64,000 bases of DNA, taken from NCBI GenBank assembly GCA_963921335.3, contig CAWUFC020000001.1, forward strand, positions 1,054,001 to 1,118,000. Direction: 5' to 3'. The notes below the pieces were generated by a model that saw nothing but the letters and a program-made list of their open reading frames with translations, searched no databases and was not told the origin of the DNA. Source of the stretch: CAWUFC02 sp963921335 (lineage in GTDB: Bacteria; Pseudomonadota; Gammaproteobacteria; Pseudomonadales; Halieaceae). A program made the position numbers and the translations under genes. Positions 27,478 through 36,093 of this stretch are shown here, one piece after another; within the stretch, counting starts at the first letter, position 1, and each line of letters starts with the position of its first letter.

Positions 27478-28236
27478 ATGGCTGATAACGACGACACAAT
27501 TGGCAACATCCCTCCCATTGTACCTACGCGGGATGAGCCTGCGCCTCGTGGCAATGGTGCACAAGGCAAGCGTGCCAAGAAAAACCAGGGTAGTGGTGGC
27601 GGCACCGGTTTATGGGCGCGCTTGTTTATCTTGGTCAGTCTGGTGGTCGCAGCGGTTGCCTGTGCCTGGGCCTGGCAATTGCAGCAGCAGCTGGCTTTGA
27701 CCAGTGCCAGTCTCGACAGTGCCGCCGCTCGTATTCAGGACCTGGAAGATCGGCTGTCCGACACTGATGAGGGGATGAATCAATCCAGTGCAGCAATGGC
27801 GGTCAAAATCAAGGAACTATATTCCGAGGTAGATAAACTATGGGCCTCGGCCTGGCGTCGCAACAAGGCAAAGATTGCCGATTTGGAGAAGGCCTCATCC
27901 AGTCACAGCAGCACCCTGGCCACTCTCAGTAAAACCGATAAGGATTACTCGGCGCAGTTACAGAAACTGGCGGGTGATCTGAACAAACTGAATGCCGTGG
28001 CGGGTGACCTGGAACGATTGGTGCAGTCTGCCAGAGCCAGTGAGTCACAAATCGAGCAACTGAGTGACGATCTGAACCGGCTCAATCTCGAAATAGCGAA
28101 AATGCAAAAGCGCGTTACGACCAACGAAGAATGGATCGATTCCATCAATGGGTTCCGCAAGCAGGTCAATCGTACTCTGTCAGATATTAATTCCCGCCTG
28201 AACGCTATGCAGGCGCCGCCAGCACCTGCTGGCTAA
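27478..28236 (+). CDS. Single-pass membrane protein with long periplasmic coiled coil, function unknown
   Basis: This is a 252-residue protein. The cytoplasmic N-terminus is Pro-rich then basic (residues 1-42). One transmembrane helix follows (about 43-64, RLFILVSLVVAAVACAWAWQL). The rest is an almost continuous coiled coil with heptad Leu/Ile (IQDLEDRL, LQKLAGDLNKL, IEQLSDDLNRLNLEIAKM). It ends with a Pro-Ala tail. The ATG at 27478 has GGTATAGGA upstream; an earlier in-frame start at 27436 would add a segment encoded by the terminator hairpin and is rejected. No family name is recognised. The shape suggests an inner-membrane-anchored spacer or scaffold. Confidence 0.8.
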   Translation: MADNDDTIGNIPPIVPTRDEPAPRGNGAQGKRAKKNQGSGGGTGLWARLFILVSLVVAAVACAWAWQLQQQLALTSASLDSAAARIQDLEDRLSDTDEGMNQSSAAMAVKIKELYSEVDKLWASAWRRNKAKIADLEKASSSHSSTLATLSKTDKDYSAQLQKLAGDLNKLNAVAGDLERLVQSARASESQIEQLSDDLNRLNLEIAKMQKRVTTNEEWIDSINGFRKQVNRTLSDINSRLNAMQAPPAPAG

Positions 28237-28243
28237 ACGCGAG

Positions 28244-29014
28244 TTAGTCGAACACCGGCTCTCGCTTCTCAAAGAAAGCTGTCATGGCTTCGGCCGATTC
28301 CGGTGAAGCCAGGGCTTGTCCAAACAGGACCTGTTCCCGCTCATGCGCCTGCTGCATGGCTGCCCGGATAGGTTCTCGCAGCAACTTCTTGGTCGCTTGC
28401 ACCGAGGAGGGAGGCAGCTTCGCTAGTTGTCGAGCTACGGCCTTGGCATGGGCCACAACCGATTCTTTGCTGATTTCATTGACCAGACCGATTTCGACGC
28501 TTGTTTCCGCATCAAAGGATTCACCGAGCATCAGTAGTTCTGCTGCTTTCTGGTGCCCGGCTAGTCTCGGCAGGAGCAAACTGGAGGCTGCCTCGGGAAC
28601 CAGGCCTAATTGAGTAAAAGGCAGTTTGAAACTGGCGTTGTCCTGAGCAAAGACCATATCGCAATGCAGTAACATCGTGGTGCCAACGCCGACCGCAGGT
28701 CCCGCCACGGCGGCAATCACAGGTTTAGTGGCCTTGTACAGTGATTTCAAGAAGCGTACCGCCGGCACTTCCTGGTGTTCATTGAGAGTGTCTCCGGCAA
28801 AATCGGCAATATCATTGCCAGAGCTAAAGCAGTCATCGTTGCCATAAAGCAGTATGACCCGCACCTCATGGTCGTTGTCGGCGCGCTCAATGGCGGCCGC
28901 CAGTGCATCGTACATGCTGTGGTTCAGAGCGTTCTTGCGTTCTTCCCGATTGAAGTGCAGGTGCAGGATATGCTCGCGCAGGGTGATGTCGACAAAATCC
29001 ACGCTGGAATTCAT
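28244..29014 (-). CDS. Enoyl-CoA hydratase/isomerase family protein (crotonase)
   Basis: This is a 256-residue crotonase-fold enzyme. It has the oxyanion-hole segments CFSSGNDIADF and AVAGPAVGVGTTMLLHCDMV, and the acidic catalytic position LGLVPEAASSLLLPRLAG. Only this Glu (in PEAASS) is clear, as in delta3-delta2 enoyl-CoA isomerases, whereas hydratases usually carry two Glu. It acts on acyl-CoA thioesters, probably in fatty-acid beta-oxidation. A strong AGGAGG precedes the ATG. It is transcribed divergently from the fumarase gene and converges on the coiled-coil gene with a 7-nt gap. Confidence 0.88.
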   Translation of the reverse strand: MNSSVDFVDITLREHILHLHFNREERKNALNHSMYDALAAAIERADNDHEVRVILLYGNDDCFSSGNDIADFAGDTLNEHQEVPAVRFLKSLYKATKPVIAAVAGPAVGVGTTMLLHCDMVFAQDNASFKLPFTQLGLVPEAASSLLLPRLAGHQKAAELLMLGESFDAETSVEIGLVNEISKESVVAHAKAVARQLAKLPPSSVQATKKLLREPIRAAMQQAHEREQVLFGQALASPESAEAMTAFFEKREPVFD

Positions 29015-29104
29015 TATTATTTTCCTCCTAGCAGGGCCACTAAGAGTAGCACTACTCGGCTGAATTGGCAGGGTTTTGCTCCGCTTTTAGGTCCCGGCTT
29101 GCGC

Positions 29105-29110
29105 TATAAT
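29105..29110 (+). promoter_or_regulatory. Probable sigma-70 -10 box of the fumarase gene
   Basis: A perfect TATAAT lies 44 nt before the fumarase ATG. No good -35 box is visible at 16-18 nt upstream, so an activator or an extended -10 context would be needed. Confidence 0.45.
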
Positions 29111-29153
29111 ATGGCCCCTTTTTGGCGCAATAGTTTTTATAGAGGAGTCACCT

Positions 29154-30677
29154 ATGACGGTAATTCGTCAGGACGACCTGATCGACAGCGTTGCCGACGC
29201 GCTGCAGTTTATTTCCTATTTTCATCCGCTGGATTTTGTCAACGCAGTACATGAGGCTTATGAGCGCGAGCAAAACCCCGCCGCTAAAGATGCAATGGCA
29301 CAGATTCTGATTAACTCGCGCATGTGTGCACGGGGCCACCGGCCGATCTGCCAGGACACCGGTATTGTGACAGTCTTCATCAAAATCGGTATGAACGTGC
29401 AGTGGGTTGCAGAGATGTCCGTGAGCGACATGATTAACGAAGGCGTGCGTCGTGCTTATCTGCACCCCGACAACGTGCTTCGCGCCTCTATTCTCGATGA
29501 TCCTGCTGGTGCGCGATCCAATACCAAGGACAACACCCCTGCGGTGATTCACATGGAAGTGGTCGAAGGCGATACCGTGGATGTTGCCGTGGCGGCCAAG
29601 GGCGGTGGCTCTGAGAACAAATCCAAAATGGTTATGCTCAACCCCTCTGACAGCATTGTCGATTGGGTGGTGAAAACGCTGCCCACTATGGGTGCCGGAT
29701 GGTGTCCGCCCGGCATGCTGGGTATTGGTATTGGCGGTACCGCTGAAAAGGCTGCGGTTATGGCCAAAGAGGCGTTGATGGACCCGATTGATATTCACGA
29801 ATTGCGCGAACGTGGCCCGAGTAACCGCGCAGAAGAGTTGCGGCTGGAAATTATGGAAGCGGCTAACAAGCTCGGCATTGGTGCCCAGGGCCTGGGTGGT
29901 CTGACGACAGTAGTGGATGTGAAGATCAAGGATTACCCGACTCACGCAGCATCCCTGCCGGTAGCAATGATTCCCAACTGTGCTGCTACCCGCCACGCCC
30001 ACTTTGTACTGGACGGTTCCGGCCCGGCGCTGCAAACGCCCCCCAGCCTGGACGATTGGCCCGACATCACCTGGGAAGTTGGCGACAATGTGAAGCGCGT
30101 GAATCTGGATACCGTTACCCAGGAGGAGGCCGCCAGCTGGCAGCCTGGCGATACCCTGTTGCTTTCGGGCAAGATGTTGACCGGTCGCGATGCGGCGCAT
30201 AAAAAGATGAAGGAACTCATAGAGAGTGGTGAGGGACTACCGCCAGAGGTTGATCTGACCGGCAAGTTTATTTACTACGTGGGTCCTGTTGATCCGGTGC
30301 GTGACGAGGTGGTTGGTCCCGCTGGTCCCACTACGGCAACGCGAATGGATAAGTTCACCGATTTTGTCCTCGAGCATACGGGCTTGATGGGCATGATTGG
30401 CAAGGCAGAAAGAGGCCCGGCCGGTATTGAGGCCATCAAAAAGCACGAGGCCACCTACCTGATGGCAGTGGGTGGTGCCGCTTACCTGGTCTCCAAGGCG
30501 ATTACTAACGCCAAAGTTGTCGCATTCCCGGAGCTCGGCATGGAGGCGATCTACGAATTTGAGGTAGATGAAATGCCAGTGACCGTGGCGGTGGATGCTC
30601 GAGGTGAGTCTGTGCATCAGACCGGACCGGCGATTTGGAAAGCCAAAATTGAAGAGCAGGCCATCGAAGTCGTTTGA
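29154..30677 (+). CDS. fumA: Fumarate hydratase, class I (iron-sulfur)
   Basis: This is a 507-residue single-chain class I fumarase, interconverting fumarate and malate in the TCA cycle. The N-terminal alpha domain holds three candidate cysteines for the [4Fe-4S] cluster (in PICQDTGIV, GAGWCPPGM and IPNCAATRHAH). The C-terminal beta domain follows with GKFIYYVGPVDP and GPTTATRMD. Both domains are fused, as in E. coli FumA and FumB. Oxygen-sensitive clusters are typical of this class. AGAGGAG precedes the ATG. It is divergent from the crotonase gene and not in an obvious operon. Confidence 0.95.
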   Translation: MTVIRQDDLIDSVADALQFISYFHPLDFVNAVHEAYEREQNPAAKDAMAQILINSRMCARGHRPICQDTGIVTVFIKIGMNVQWVAEMSVSDMINEGVRRAYLHPDNVLRASILDDPAGARSNTKDNTPAVIHMEVVEGDTVDVAVAAKGGGSENKSKMVMLNPSDSIVDWVVKTLPTMGAGWCPPGMLGIGIGGTAEKAAVMAKEALMDPIDIHELRERGPSNRAEELRLEIMEAANKLGIGAQGLGGLTTVVDVKIKDYPTHAASLPVAMIPNCAATRHAHFVLDGSGPALQTPPSLDDWPDITWEVGDNVKRVNLDTVTQEEAASWQPGDTLLLSGKMLTGRDAAHKKMKELIESGEGLPPEVDLTGKFIYYVGPVDPVRDEVVGPAGPTTATRMDKFTDFVLEHTGLMGMIGKAERGPAGIEAIKKHEATYLMAVGGAAYLVSKAITNAKVVAFPELGMEAIYEFEVDEMPVTVAVDARGESVHQTGPAIWKAKIEEQAIEVV

Positions 30678-30736
30678 TAACACGCCGGGGTCTGAGCCCA
30701 ATAAGACCTGGAAAATGACCCTGGCCCCTTTCTTTT

Positions 30737-32167
30737 ATGACCTTCTCATTTTACTGGCATGACTACGAAACCTTCGGCGTAGACCCTAGTCGCGACCGGC
30801 CGGTGCAGTTTGCCGGCCTGCGTACTGATGCCGAGCTGAATGTCATCGGCGAACCATTGGTTATTTTCAGCAAACCAGCAGCTGATGTTTTGCCGCAACC
30901 GGAAGCCTGCCTGGTCACAGGTATCACACCGCAACAGGCGCTGGAGGAAGGTGTCAGCGAGGCTGAATTTATCCGCCGCATCCATGCCGAGCTGTCCCGC
31001 CCCGGCACCTGTGGTGTGGGCTATAACACCCTGCGTTTTGATGATGAGGTGACTCGCTACACCTTGTATCGCAATTTTTATGATGCCTACGAGCGGGAGT
31101 GGCGTGACGGGAATTCTCGCTGGGATATCATCGATATGGTGCGTCTCACCTATGCACTCCGGCCCGAGGGCATCAACTGGCCTCGTCGCGAAGATGGCCT
31201 GCCCAGTTTCAAGCTGGAGTTGCTGACAGAAGCCAACGGCATTGGCCATGAGGCTGCCCACGATGCACTGTCGGATGTAGAGGCTACCGTTGCGGTGGCC
31301 AGGTTGATTCGCGACAGACAGCCCCGGTTGTTTGATCATGTACTGGGCCTGCGTTCCAAGCAGGCGGTGCTGGAGTCATTGGATGTGCCTAACATGCGGC
31401 CTGTGTTGCACGTGTCCGGTAAGTTTGGTGCCGCTCGCAACAACATTGGTCTGGTCGCACCGATAGCGGCACACCCCACTAACAAAGCCGAAATCATCTG
31501 CATCGATTTGTCTCGCGACCCTCAGGAGCTGGCTGATCTGTCTGCGGCTGATATTGGCGAGAGGCTGTTTTGCGCTCGCGACACACTACCCGATAGTGTT
31601 GAGCGACCTGCTATCAAGAACATTCGCAGCAATCGTTGCCCGATTGTTCTGACGCCAAAACTGTTGGACGCTGCGGCAGCGGAGCGCCTGCAGATTGACC
31701 GAGAGCAATGCATGGCCAATGCGGAAACACTGCGCAGTATTCCCGGCCTGGCAGCCAAGCTGCAGCAGGTGTTTACTGAGCGCAGTTTTCCCGAGCACAC
31801 GGATCCGGATCGGATGCTTTACAGCGGAGGCTTTTTTTCCGCCGGCGACAAGCGCGAGATGGCACGTATTCGCCAGACTTCGCCCGAGGCATTGCGTGAG
31901 GAAACCTTTGCTTTTGAAGACCCCAGGCTTGCCGAGATGCTGTTTCGTTACCGGGCCCGCAATTTTCCTGAAAGCCTGTCTGATCCAGAGCGAGCTCTGT
32001 GGGAGGAGTACCGCTTTCAATACCTGACTGACCCGGATGGAGGGGCGAGTATTGTGCTGGATTCATTTATAGATCGCGTTTCCACTCTACTAGAGGCTGA
32101 GGTCGACCCAACGAAGCGCGCTGTTCTCGAGTCTTTGCTTGAATACGCGGATATACTGTTAGCATGA
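30737..32167 (+). CDS. sbcB: Exodeoxyribonuclease I
   Basis: This is a 476-residue single-strand 3'-5' exonuclease. The DEDDh active site is visible: WHDYETFGVDPSRDRPVQFAG gives the first Asp and Glu, GYNTLRFDDE the next Asp, and HEAAHDALSDVEAT the final His and Asp. The SH3-like and C-terminal helical parts characteristic of ExoI follow, and the length matches the E. coli enzyme (475). It works in mismatch repair and recombination. The stop overlaps the start of the next gene by 4 nt (ATGA), implying coupled translation. Confidence 0.96.
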   Translation: MTFSFYWHDYETFGVDPSRDRPVQFAGLRTDAELNVIGEPLVIFSKPAADVLPQPEACLVTGITPQQALEEGVSEAEFIRRIHAELSRPGTCGVGYNTLRFDDEVTRYTLYRNFYDAYEREWRDGNSRWDIIDMVRLTYALRPEGINWPRREDGLPSFKLELLTEANGIGHEAAHDALSDVEATVAVARLIRDRQPRLFDHVLGLRSKQAVLESLDVPNMRPVLHVSGKFGAARNNIGLVAPIAAHPTNKAEIICIDLSRDPQELADLSAADIGERLFCARDTLPDSVERPAIKNIRSNRCPIVLTPKLLDAAAAERLQIDREQCMANAETLRSIPGLAAKLQQVFTERSFPEHTDPDRMLYSGGFFSAGDKREMARIRQTSPEALREETFAFEDPRLAEMLFRYRARNFPESLSDPERALWEEYRFQYLTDPDGGASIVLDSFIDRVSTLLEAEVDPTKRAVLESLLEYADILLA

Positions 32168-32727
32168 GCAAAAAGTATTTTGAAACCGTACCCATCCCGC
32201 CTGCACTTGCCCATCGGCCGCGAGATTCAAGGGGATATCCAATTCCCCACAGCGCGTGGCGCCATCCCGAGACGCTCGAGTATGATTTTCGCGTGGTCGA
32301 TGAAGACAAGCGCAAGAAAGCTATTGAGCTCGGATTGTGCGGTGTCAGTGGCTTACCCTTGGAACCCGGCAATTATTGGTTCATTGGTGGACTGGTGAGT
32401 CTGAAAAACCGCCTGTTTGTGGATCCGGCGATGCGCCAGGAGGTGGCTTATTACAGTATTCAGGTATGCCCGCACCTCGCTCTGGCCGCTTCTCAGTACC
32501 GTACGGCTGGGCTTGATCCCTCCGGAGACATTAAAGGCGCTTCCAGGGACAAGACCGAATACCAGGTCCTCGCGTCTACCGGTAGTTATTCCACTAAAGA
32601 GGTGAATGATTACCAGTACATTGTGGCCGGGCCCTGGAAGCTCATTACGATTTGGAAATCGGGAAAGATGTTAAGCAAGGAAGACACCAAGCCGATCCTT
32701 GAAAATGAGGGTTTTCAAACCAAGTAA
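32164..32727 (+). CDS. Conserved hypothetical protein coupled to sbcB
   Basis: This is a 187-residue soluble protein without a signal peptide or membrane segment. The pattern RGYPIPHSAWR..DFRVVDEDKRKKAIELGLCGVSGLPLEPGNYWFIGGLVSLKNRLFVDP..VCPHLA resembles a family of uncharacterised proteins known to me mainly from actinobacteria and phages. Those carry CxxCGxPL where this one has CGVSGLPL, so a putative metal site has lost a Cys. Its start overlaps the sbcB stop (ATGA). No function can be assigned; the coupling hints at DNA metabolism, but that is only inference. Confidence 0.75.
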   Translation: MSKKYFETVPIPPALAHRPRDSRGYPIPHSAWRHPETLEYDFRVVDEDKRKKAIELGLCGVSGLPLEPGNYWFIGGLVSLKNRLFVDPAMRQEVAYYSIQVCPHLALAASQYRTAGLDPSGDIKGASRDKTEYQVLASTGSYSTKEVNDYQYIVAGPWKLITIWKSGKMLSKEDTKPILENEGFQTK

Positions 32728-32766
32728 ACCCGACATTATTACCGTTTTCTGCCCGGAGCGCCTGTT

Positions 32767-32772
32767 TATAAT
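32767..32772 (+). promoter_or_regulatory. Probable -10 box of pyrB
   Basis: TATAAT lies 41 nt before the pyrB start. The -35 region (TTTTCT, 16-nt spacer) is weak. It separates pyrB from the sbcB unit. Confidence 0.4.
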
Positions 32773-32813
32773 AGCTGCGAGCGAACCACCCTGGCCCAGA
32801 TTCGGAGAAGCCC

Positions 32814-33827
32814 TTGCAGTTTGCCGGTAGTCACATCCTGTCCGTCAACCAGTTTGAACGCGCTGATATAGAACACATCTTTACGGTTGCTGATCGCATG
32901 GAGCCCTATGCGCACCGGCACAAGATTACCCATGTGCTCGATGGCGCCATTCTTGGCTCCATGTTCTTTGAGCCCAGCACCCGAACGCGGGTCAGTTTTG
33001 GGGCGGCCTTTAACCTGCTGGGCGGCCATGTGCGTGAGACCACCGGCTTTGAACACTCAGCCATCGCCAAAGGCGAATCTCTTTACGACACTGCCCGCGT
33101 GATCTCTGGCTACAGCGATGTGATTGCCATGCGCCATCCGGAGTCCGGTTCGGTGGCAGAGTTTGCCAGCGCCAGCAGAGTGCCGGTGCTAAATGGTGGC
33201 GATGGCGCCAACGAGCATCCTACCCAGGCCCTGTTGGACCTATACACTATTAATCGCGAGCGGCAGGCCCGCGGTGGCTCCATCGACAATATTCGTATTG
33301 CCCTGATTGGCGACCTGCGCCATGGGCGCACCGTACACTCTCTGCTTAAACTGCTCAGCCTGTTTGATAATATTGAGGTGCACCTTATTAGCCCGCCCGA
33401 GTTGGCGATGCCGGAGGATATTGTTGAGCTCATGCGCTCGGCCGGCCACGCGGTGTTTGAAACCGAGGAGCTGGAAAGTCACATCAGCAAGGTGGATATT
33501 GCCTACTCTACCCGCATCCAGGAGGAGCGCTTCGGCTCCCAGGAAGAGGCCGACCGCTATCGCGGCCGTTTTCGACTTAACCAGAATATCTATACCGAGC
33601 ACTGTGATCCCAACACCGTCATCATGCACCCCTTGCCCAGGGATTCTCGTGCCGAGGCGAACGAGCTCGATAACGACCTGAACGACAATCCCAATCTCGC
33701 CATCTTTCGCCAGACTGACAATGGCGTTTTGGTTCGCATGGCGCTGTTCGCTATGGTGCTGGATGTGGTGGAGCAGGTTGATCGTGAATCTCGCGACGTC
33801 AACTGGTACACCGGCAGCCGGTTCTGA
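32814..33827 (+). CDS. pyrB: Aspartate carbamoyltransferase catalytic subunit
   Basis: This is a 337-residue enzyme of de novo pyrimidine synthesis, joining carbamoyl phosphate and aspartate. It shows the carbamoyl-phosphate loop FEPSTRTRVSF, the HPTQALLDL motif and the aspartate-side HPLPRD. The start is TTG at 32814, preceded by CGGAGAAG; no ATG fits the family N-terminus. No pyrI regulatory gene or pyrC-like partner follows. The next gene, a NUDIX hydrolase, begins 10 nt downstream. Confidence 0.95.
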   Translation: MQFAGSHILSVNQFERADIEHIFTVADRMEPYAHRHKITHVLDGAILGSMFFEPSTRTRVSFGAAFNLLGGHVRETTGFEHSAIAKGESLYDTARVISGYSDVIAMRHPESGSVAEFASASRVPVLNGGDGANEHPTQALLDLYTINRERQARGGSIDNIRIALIGDLRHGRTVHSLLKLLSLFDNIEVHLISPPELAMPEDIVELMRSAGHAVFETEELESHISKVDIAYSTRIQEERFGSQEEADRYRGRFRLNQNIYTEHCDPNTVIMHPLPRDSRAEANELDNDLNDNPNLAIFRQTDNGVLVRMALFAMVLDVVEQVDRESRDVNWYTGSRF

Positions 33828-33837
33828 GTGGCCTGTC

Positions 33838-34449
33838 GTGAAGCTGCAGTTCGGGGCCGCTGACGCCCGTATTCTTGAAGACCAGCGGGTCTACGATGGC
33901 CACTTTAAAATGCATCGCTTGACTGTGCAGCATCGGCTGTTTGGCGGAGGCTGGAGTGAGCCCCTGAGCCGGGAAATATTCGAGCGCGGCGATGCAGTAG
34001 GCGTGCTGCCCTGGGACCCTGTCAGCGATGACTTGATTATGTTGGAGCAATACCGCGTCGGCGTTCGCCGGGATGAAGACTCTCCCTGGATGCTGGAGTT
34101 GGTCGCCGGTGTCGTCGAGGACGGCGAAAGCGATGCAGAAGTGGCCAGGCGCGAGGCGCAGGAAGAGGCCGCGCTTTCGATCAGCGAGCTGGAGCCCGTT
34201 GCCAGGTATTACCCCAGTGCCGGGGCCTGCACTGAGCAAGTCAGGCTGTTTATCGGTCGCACCCAGCGCCCGGAGCAGGGCGGTGTGTACGGCAATGCCG
34301 ACGAAGGTGAAGACATTCGTGTCCACATCCTTCCCCGGGCCGAAGTAATGGACTATCTGACATCTGGTTTTATCAATAACGGTCATACGCTCATCGCACT
34401 GCAGTGGCTTGCCCTGCACGGCGACGAATTGCGTGGGCGCTGGACCTGA
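33838..34449 (+). CDS. nudF: NUDIX hydrolase, ADP-ribose pyrophosphatase type
   Basis: This is a 203-residue enzyme that splits ADP-ribose to AMP and ribose 5-phosphate. The NUDIX box is GVVEDGESDAEVARREAQEEAAL, with all catalytic Glu and Arg present; the usual Gly near its end is Ala. The ADPRase-type Pro-like segment follows (YYPSAGACTEQVRLFIG). The GTG at 33838 is used because the longer frame upstream overlaps pyrB in a Trp-rich nonsense segment. It lies between pyrB and murJ with 1-10 nt gaps. Confidence 0.88.
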   Translation: MKLQFGAADARILEDQRVYDGHFKMHRLTVQHRLFGGGWSEPLSREIFERGDAVGVLPWDPVSDDLIMLEQYRVGVRRDEDSPWMLELVAGVVEDGESDAEVARREAQEEAALSISELEPVARYYPSAGACTEQVRLFIGRTQRPEQGGVYGNADEGEDIRVHILPRAEVMDYLTSGFINNGHTLIALQWLALHGDELRGRWT

Positions 34450-34450
34450 C

Positions 34451-36049
34451 ATGAACCCGCAGCAGGACACGACTCACAAGGACAACCAGGACAGCGGTCT
34501 GCTGCGCTCCAGCGCTGTGGTGGGTGCCATGACCATGCTGTCTCGCTTCCTCGGTTTGGCGCGGGATGTGGTGATCGCGGGTTTTGTTGGCGCCACCGCC
34601 AATGCAGACGCCTTTTTTGTCGCCTTCAAAGTGCCCCAGTTTCTACGTCGCCTGTTCGCGGAAGGCGCCTTCTCGCAGGCCTTTGTACCGGTGCTGGCGG
34701 AATATCGGGAGAATGGTTCAGTGGAGGCGGTGCGGGCGCTTCTGGATCGTGTGGCAGGCGTGCTGGGCGGCACCCTGATTCTGGTCACTGGCTTGATGGT
34801 ATTGGCAGCACCGCTGGTAACGGCCCTGTTTGCGCCAGGCTTTATTGGCCATCCGGTGAAGTACCAGCTGACCGCCGATATGATCCGCATTACCTTTCCA
34901 TACCTGTTTTTTGTTTCCATGACCGGCTTTTGTGGGGCGGTGCTCAACAGCTATGGCCGCTTTGCGATACCGGCCTTCACGCCGGTGTGGCTGAACCTGT
35001 CACTGATTGTTGCCGCGACGGTGGCTGCGCCGATGATGGACGAGCCAGTGTTCGCGCTGGCCTGGGGTGTTTTTCTCGCGGGAGTCGTGCAGCTGCTGTT
35101 CCAACTGCCGTTTTTGTACCGTATTGAGCGCTTGCCCACGCCGCGCTGGGACACTCAGGATGAAGGTGTGCGCCAGATCATGACGCTGATGCTGCCGGCC
35201 CTCTTTGGTGTCTCGGTCAGCCAGATCAATCTGCTGCTGGACACAGTGTTGGCCAGTTTTCTGCCCACTGGCAGTGTGTCCTGGTTGTATTACTCTGATC
35301 GGCTCACGGAATTGCCACTCGGGGTATTTGGCATCGCCATTGCCACTGTGATTTTGCCCAGCCTGTCGCGGCAGCAGGCCAGTGAATCGGCTGAGGCCTT
35401 TACCCGTACCCTGGATTGGGCCATGCGCAGTGTATTGATGATTGCGATTCCCGCCAGTATCGCTCTCGCTTTTCTGGCCGAGCCTATTTTGATCAGCCTG
35501 TTCCAATATGGCGCCCTCGAGGCTCGTGATGTGGCCATGGCCAGCATGAGCCTTAAGGCCTACTGCCTGGGCCTGCTGCCCTTTATGTTGGTGAAAACAC
35601 TGGCGCCCGGGTATTACGCCCGCCAGGATATGCGCACCCCAGTCAAAATTGGCGTCATCGCCATGGTCGCCAATATGGTCCTTAACCTGGCGCTGGTGAT
35701 TCCCCTGCATCGCTACTGGGAAATCGGCCATGTGGGCCTGGCCCTGGCGACCTCACTGGCGGCGTACATCAATGCGGGCCTTTTGTTCCGTGGTCTGCGA
35801 AGGGAGCAGGTATTCCGCTTCCAGCCCGGTTGGTGGCCCTTGTTAGTGCGATTGCTGGCTGCTTCGGGGGCCATGTTGATCGCGCTTTGGTCCCTCACAC
35901 CAGAGGCCAGTGCCTGGCTGGGCTGGCGCTGGCACGAGCGGGCCGCCCAACTGGGCATGCTGGTGGCTGCCGGCCTCGGCGTATACCTGGTGGTACAGGT
36001 GTTGCTGGGAGCCCGGCTCAAGGATTTTTACGCCCCAAAACAGCGCTGA
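34451..36049 (+). CDS. murJ: Lipid II flippase MurJ
   Basis: This is a 532-residue MOP-superfamily membrane protein with about 14 helices. It moves the peptidoglycan precursor lipid II across the inner membrane. The conserved N-terminal region (SSAVVGAMTMLSRFLGLARDVVIA..GATANADAFFVAFKVPQFLRRLFAEGAFSQAFVPVL) contains the Arg and Asp residues of the central cavity. The ATG at 34451 begins 2 nt after the NUDIX stop. The ribF and ileS genes follow, the gammaproteobacterial order. Confidence 0.96.
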   Translation: MNPQQDTTHKDNQDSGLLRSSAVVGAMTMLSRFLGLARDVVIAGFVGATANADAFFVAFKVPQFLRRLFAEGAFSQAFVPVLAEYRENGSVEAVRALLDRVAGVLGGTLILVTGLMVLAAPLVTALFAPGFIGHPVKYQLTADMIRITFPYLFFVSMTGFCGAVLNSYGRFAIPAFTPVWLNLSLIVAATVAAPMMDEPVFALAWGVFLAGVVQLLFQLPFLYRIERLPTPRWDTQDEGVRQIMTLMLPALFGVSVSQINLLLDTVLASFLPTGSVSWLYYSDRLTELPLGVFGIAIATVILPSLSRQQASESAEAFTRTLDWAMRSVLMIAIPASIALAFLAEPILISLFQYGALEARDVAMASMSLKAYCLGLLPFMLVKTLAPGYYARQDMRTPVKIGVIAMVANMVLNLALVIPLHRYWEIGHVGLALATSLAAYINAGLLFRGLRREQVFRFQPGWWPLLVRLLAASGAMLIALWSLTPEASAWLGWRWHERAAQLGMLVAAGLGVYLVVQVLLGARLKDFYAPKQR

Positions 36050-36055
36050 TTTGGC

Positions 36056-36061
36056 TATAAT
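36056..36061 (+). promoter_or_regulatory. Possible -10 box before ribF
   Basis: A perfect TATAAT lies 33 nt before the ribF start, after the murJ stop. No convincing -35 box is seen, so this is a weak call. Confidence 0.35.
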
Positions 36062-36093
36062 GGCGCCCTTTGACAGTGCGATAATCACCCGGC

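Noticed and set aside
30678..30736. Further copy of the GGGGTCAG repeat between fumarase and sbcB
   Set aside because: Only a partial core (GGGGTCTGAG) without a stem; kept as a comparison but not called a repeat.
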